From: Flavobacteriales bacterium
GTDB lineage: Bacteria; Bacteroidota; Bacteroidia; NS11-12g; UBA955
DNA length: 64,000 bases
Direction: 5' to 3'
Assembly (NCBI GenBank): GCA_002737705.1
Contig: NSIM01000004.1
Span: forward strand, 62,001-126,000
Positions within the stretch are counted from its first letter, which is position 1. The number at the start of each line of letters is the position of its first letter. A program made the position numbers and the translations under genes. The notes beneath the pieces are model-generated. The model searched no databases. It saw only the letters and a program-made list of their open reading frames with translations, and was not told the DNA's origin. Below, one piece after another: positions 61,350-64,000 of the stretch.

Positions 61350-62396
61350 TTACAAAATGATGGGAAACATCAAGTATTCAAGAAAAAATAAACACCAATA
61401 AAACATATAAAACCGGTGAATGCTTTTGGGATTGTTGAGATCGCATCGCCTTGATTGCCAAAGAAAAAGTAACAATGCCAATAAATGGGCAATTCCTGCA
61501 ACCCTGTTTTGTTGAATTATCGGCTGTGCTTCGCCAATTGCAATAAAAAATCTTGACCCCATATTGGGCATCAAATAATGCCAAGCAATTAAAACATAAG
61601 CCAACGAAACTACTGTAACCCCTGCTCGAAATGCCTGGGTTTTATTCCATATAACCGCTACTGTGCGTATGCCAAATTCTGCATCTCCTTCGGTATCTGG
61701 AATGTCTTTAAACCATGCAATGCCTAAACTAAACGCACTTACAAACAGGGTTAAAGGAAACAACCAATCTGGAGAAATAAACGAACAGTTGTAAACCAAC
61801 GTATAAAAATGTACTGTTAACCCAATATTAACCATTGGACCGCGAACCAATGCAATGGCCGATGCCGCCCAAACATGGTAACGCTTGAAACGGATGGGTG
61901 GCATAGAATAAAGGGTTCCAATGAGTGCTATTGTGGCAATTAAATAACCAAAAAAAGGCTGGATACTCCAAGATATTGCCAATGCCAAACACAAAGCAAC
62001 CAAGCAAATTGTCCACGCTTGCTTCAGCGAAAGTTCAGAAGATGCCAAGGGCAAATTGGGTTTGTTTATTTTGTCTAATTCTATGTCGCTAATTTGATTC
62101 AGGCCGGTAATAAATAGATTACAAGACAAGCAAGCAATTAAACTCGGAAAAAACAAAGTGAAAAAAACAGATAATTTTTCTACCACTAAGGGGATAAATC
62201 CCACCACCATAGGCATATTGGCGTCGGATTTAGGTATGCTGGAATCTGACAATAAATACAAGTAATCATTATGGATTAAACAATCTGTATTGGGCAGTGG
62301 CGTATAAAACACAACCAAAACCAACAAGGTAAAAACGCTCACTGAAGAACCGATGATTGTGTGTGGCCTGGCAAAACGCCAAATTTTGTGTATCAT
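61350..62396 (-). CDS. Homogentisate phytyltransferase-like UbiA prenyltransferase
   Basis: A 348-residue integral membrane prenyltransferase. It opens with WRFARPHTIIGSS. The first Asp-rich motif is NQISDIELDKINKP (100-113), ASSELS lies at 118-123, and the second Asp-rich motif is WFKDIPDTEGD (228-238); these bind the Mg-diphosphate of the prenyl donor. The ending LFFLEYLMFP also matches my recollection of cyanobacterial homogentisate phytyltransferase (Slr1736/VTE2), to which this protein looks closer than to UbiA, MenA or chlorophyll synthase. A hydrophilic insert of about 40 residues lies between helices 1 and 2 (33-75). It should join phytyl- or other prenyl-diphosphate to homogentisate. 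It is divergent from the phytol-kinase/DUF92 fusion gene, 82 bases away, and lies 169 bases upstream of carB on the same strand. Confidence 0.88.
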   Translation of the reverse strand: MIHKIWRFARPHTIIGSSVSVFTLLVLVVFYTPLPNTDCLIHNDYLYLLSDSSIPKSDANMPMVVGFIPLVVEKLSVFFTLFFPSLIACLSCNLFITGLNQISDIELDKINKPNLPLASSELSLKQAWTICLVALCLALAISWSIQPFFGYLIATIALIGTLYSMPPIRFKRYHVWAASAIALVRGPMVNIGLTVHFYTLVYNCSFISPDWLFPLTLFVSAFSLGIAWFKDIPDTEGDAEFGIRTVAVIWNKTQAFRAGVTVVSLAYVLIAWHYLMPNMGSRFFIAIGEAQPIIQQNRVAGIAHLLALLLFLWQSRRCDLNNPKSIHRFYMFYWCLFFLEYLMFPIIL

Positions 62397-62400
62397 ATCT

Positions 62401-62408
62401 CAAAGTAA
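62401..62408 (-). promoter_or_regulatory. -7-like element of the prenyltransferase gene
   Basis: On the minus strand TTACTTTG, one mismatch from TAnnTTTG, ends four bases before the ATG at 62396. The distance is the same as in several better matches in this window. The 82-base region 62397-62478 must also hold the promoter of the divergent gene, for which I see only a weak TTCCTTTG at 62431. Confidence 0.42.
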
Positions 62409-62478
62409 CAACCAAGCGTTCCATTTTGTGTTCCTTTGTTAAACCATTCTTTGTTCAAGCTTTTTGTATCCCACTCAA

Positions 62479-64000
62479 ATGCCAGCATTTTTCATTATCG
62501 TCATTCTAATTGCAATGGGTATTACATTGTTCACCCTACTGGAAAAACGTTTTCCTAAATCGATATTTTTGTGGCGAAAACTTCTACATATTTTAGTGAT
62601 ATTACTGTGTAGTATAGGAATTTTAAAAATACCATTTGTTCCCATTTTTTGCATTTCGATTTTTGCCACCTTGGGTTTACACTATGCCATATCGAAAGGT
62701 TTTTTTGAGTCCTCAGAACATTCTGGATCTCAGAGAAAACCTTGGGGCATGGTTTATTTTGCCGCAACTTTTACCGGAATGACAATCTTAAAAACGATAG
62801 ATAGTGGTGGTGCCCTGTCTTTTATTTGCTTCATTGCATTAAGTGTTTTGGCTTTGTCTGATGGTTTTGCAGGAATTATTGGTGCGTGGGCTTCCCGAAG
62901 AGAGGGAATACATAAAAAGATGAAAAAATGGGGTTTGCCCTTTTATTTAACATGGGGAAACAATACCAAAACCTTGGCCGGTTTTATGGTATTTATTTTG
63001 TTGACGTGGTTAATTTTATTTTTTGCCCCAAGTATCGCGCATCAATTTTTTCCAGAAATTGGTATTCACAATATTCCCATTGGATTCGATTGGATAATAC
63101 TTACATGTATAATGGCATTTGCAATTGCACTGGTTGAGATGGTTTCGTCGGGTGGGAGTGACAACCTATTTATTCTGTTGTCTTCCATTGTTATTTGTTC
63201 CATTCTCTTTGTTCCCCATCCTGCGAATCAACTGCATTCGACGGGCTTGCGATTGTTACAACTTTCGAGCAATACACTGTTATTGTATTTATTGGGATCG
63301 GTGATTCTTGCAATGGGTTTTGTTCGCTGGCGATTGCTTAGTGCATCAGGAGCTGTAATGGCTTGGCTATTGGCATATACGGTAATGATATTGGCGGGTT
63401 GGAGCATCGTATTTCTCTTTGCGTTTTTTTTACTCGCAACCCTAAGCACTAAAATTGGAAATGGGTTTGGTATTGTTAATACCGATTCCAAATCGGGTAG
63501 GCCGAGAGACCACTGGCAGGTATTGGCCAACGGTGGGATTGTAATGGGACTCGCCCTTTTGTCATCACTTTTTGGCATTGACCCAGCTATGTTTGGGCGC
63601 TGGAAAGACCCTAGTGGAAGCCAAGATATTTTCTATTTGTTGTCGTTGGTCTCTGTTGCTGTTGCTTGCTCCGACACCTTGAGCAGCGAATTGGGAATGC
63701 GTTTTGGGAAGAAAACACACAACATTATATTTCTTCGGCCGATTCCTAAGGGCGTCTCTGGAGGTGTTTCAATCAATGGGCTTTGGGCTGCAGTAATGGG
63801 TGCCTCGATTATTGCCCTATTTTCCTTCACTGTCAATTGTAAAATAATAGGCTATTGGGGTTTCGTTTCCCATGGCAGACTATTTTTTTTTATTGCCAGT
63901 TTGGGTTTTTTGGGGTCGATTTTAGACAGCATTTTAGGTGCCTTATTTCAAGTCAAATACCAAAAAGATAACGGACAACTTTCAGATACTAAAGAAAACA
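62479..64000 (+). CDS. Fused phytol-kinase-like / DUF92 (phytyl-phosphate kinase, VTE6-like) protein, partial
   Basis: The frame from ATG 62479 stays open to the window end, giving at least 507 residues; the C-terminus is cut off. The first half (about 1-225) has 6-7 membrane helices and the marks of the phytol/dolichol kinase family: a RKLLHI segment (19-24 after the first helix), LSDGFAGIIG (about 132-141) and GNNTKTLAGF, the counterpart of the K-[ST]-x-x-G nucleotide-binding motif. The second half (from about 280) is DUF92/COG1836: SASGAVMAW, FLLATLSTKIG, WQVLANGG, the signature CSDTLSSELG, PIPKGVSGGVSINGL and DSILGALFQ. In plants and cyanobacteria VTE5 makes phytyl-phosphate and VTE6 (DUF92) makes phytyl-diphosphate, so the fusion would carry out both. 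The frame is confirmed by continuous hydrophobic coding over 1.5 kb. Confidence 0.87.
   Translation, partial: MPAFFIIVILIAMGITLFTLLEKRFPKSIFLWRKLLHILVILLCSIGILKIPFVPIFCISIFATLGLHYAISKGFFESSEHSGSQRKPWGMVYFAATFTGMTILKTIDSGGALSFICFIALSVLALSDGFAGIIGAWASRREGIHKKMKKWGLPFYLTWGNNTKTLAGFMVFILLTWLILFFAPSIAHQFFPEIGIHNIPIGFDWIILTCIMAFAIALVEMVSSGGSDNLFILLSSIVICSILFVPHPANQLHSTGLRLLQLSSNTLLLYLLGSVILAMGFVRWRLLSASGAVMAWLLAYTVMILAGWSIVFLFAFFLLATLSTKIGNGFGIVNTDSKSGRPRDHWQVLANGGIVMGLALLSSLFGIDPAMFGRWKDPSGSQDIFYLLSLVSVAVACSDTLSSELGMRFGKKTHNIIFLRPIPKGVSGGVSINGLWAAVMGASIIALFSFTVNCKIIGYWGFVSHGRLFFFIASLGFLGSILDSILGALFQVKYQKDNGQLSDTKEN

Noticed and set aside
63228-63836. Minus-strand frames of 116 and 67 codons near the window end
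   Set aside because: They are opposite the DUF92 half of the open frame that starts at 62479, whose motifs are unmistakable.
1-64000. tRNA, rRNA, CRISPR arrays, insertion sequences, prophage or conjugative genes
   Set aside because: No T-loop-type GGTTCGAATCC in an intergenic region, no spaced direct repeats, no transposase, integrase or phage protein was recognised anywhere.

Overview
This window is a chromosomal segment of a member of the Bacteroidota. The evidence is: two outer-membrane TonB-dependent receptors (one followed by a DUF4249 lipoprotein), two secreted proteins ending in type IX secretion (T9SS) sorting domains, a near absence of Shine-Dalgarno sequences, and repeated copies of the Bacteroidota -7 promoter element TAnnTTTG just upstream of start codons. 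A green-type proton-pumping rhodopsin and a set of phytol/tocopherol-type enzymes point to a sunlit aquatic, phytoplankton-associated lifestyle (inference). Class and genus cannot be resolved by eye. I saw no rRNA, tRNA, CRISPR array, insertion sequence or prophage; it looks like core chromosome with a few accessory genes.

Layout. 1-2.6 kb: a membrane-anchored TPR-like protein, then the rhodopsin, closed by up to three consecutive hairpins. 2.6-12.3 kb: maf; a leftward operon (YfhO-type membrane protein, GT2 glycosyltransferase, methyltransferase, subtilase); glyA; a polysaccharide flippase. 12.4-18.8 kb: an unknown protein, a DUF3050 protein, a flavin reductase-like protein, ribBA, a Gre-like protein and a fused 2-oxoacid dehydrogenase E1. 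19-24.7 kb: a TonB-dependent receptor, a T9SS-exported esterase-like protein without its catalytic serine, a strong hairpin, and two envelope proteins. 24.8-32.4 kb: housekeeping genes ileS, a DksA-like gene, lspA, lysS, a small helical protein and gltA. 32.6-36 kb: a second TonB-dependent receptor plus DUF4249 lipoprotein behind a perfect palindrome. 36-46.6 kb: uvrB, a second fused E1 with an altered thiamine-diphosphate motif, a metH lacking its homocysteine domain, rsmI and lnt. 46.6-54 kb: coiled-coil protein/zapA/rny, then coaX, an outer-membrane protein, lptC, a small membrane protein and pheT. 54-61.2 kb: a PaaG-like enoyl-CoA hydratase, a T9SS M43 metalloprotease, rpoN and a short carB. 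61.3-64 kb: a homogentisate phytyltransferase-like UbiA enzyme, divergent from a two-domain protein that fuses a phytol-kinase-like half to a DUF92 (phytyl-phosphate kinase) half and runs off the window end.

The most interesting region is the last 2.7 kb. Read together, the two genes encode three successive steps (phytol to phytyl-phosphate to phytyl-diphosphate, then prenyl transfer to homogentisate), the chemistry by which plants and cyanobacteria recycle chlorophyll-derived phytol into tocopherols. Other points are the rhodopsin with an open (Gly) antenna site and Met at the colour-tuning position, the IleRS with a swapped GIHH signature, the E1 paralogue with a reciprocal Asp/Asn exchange in its metal-binding motif, and the many promoters whose -7 element lies only 4-8 nt from the start codon, which predicts leaderless mRNAs.
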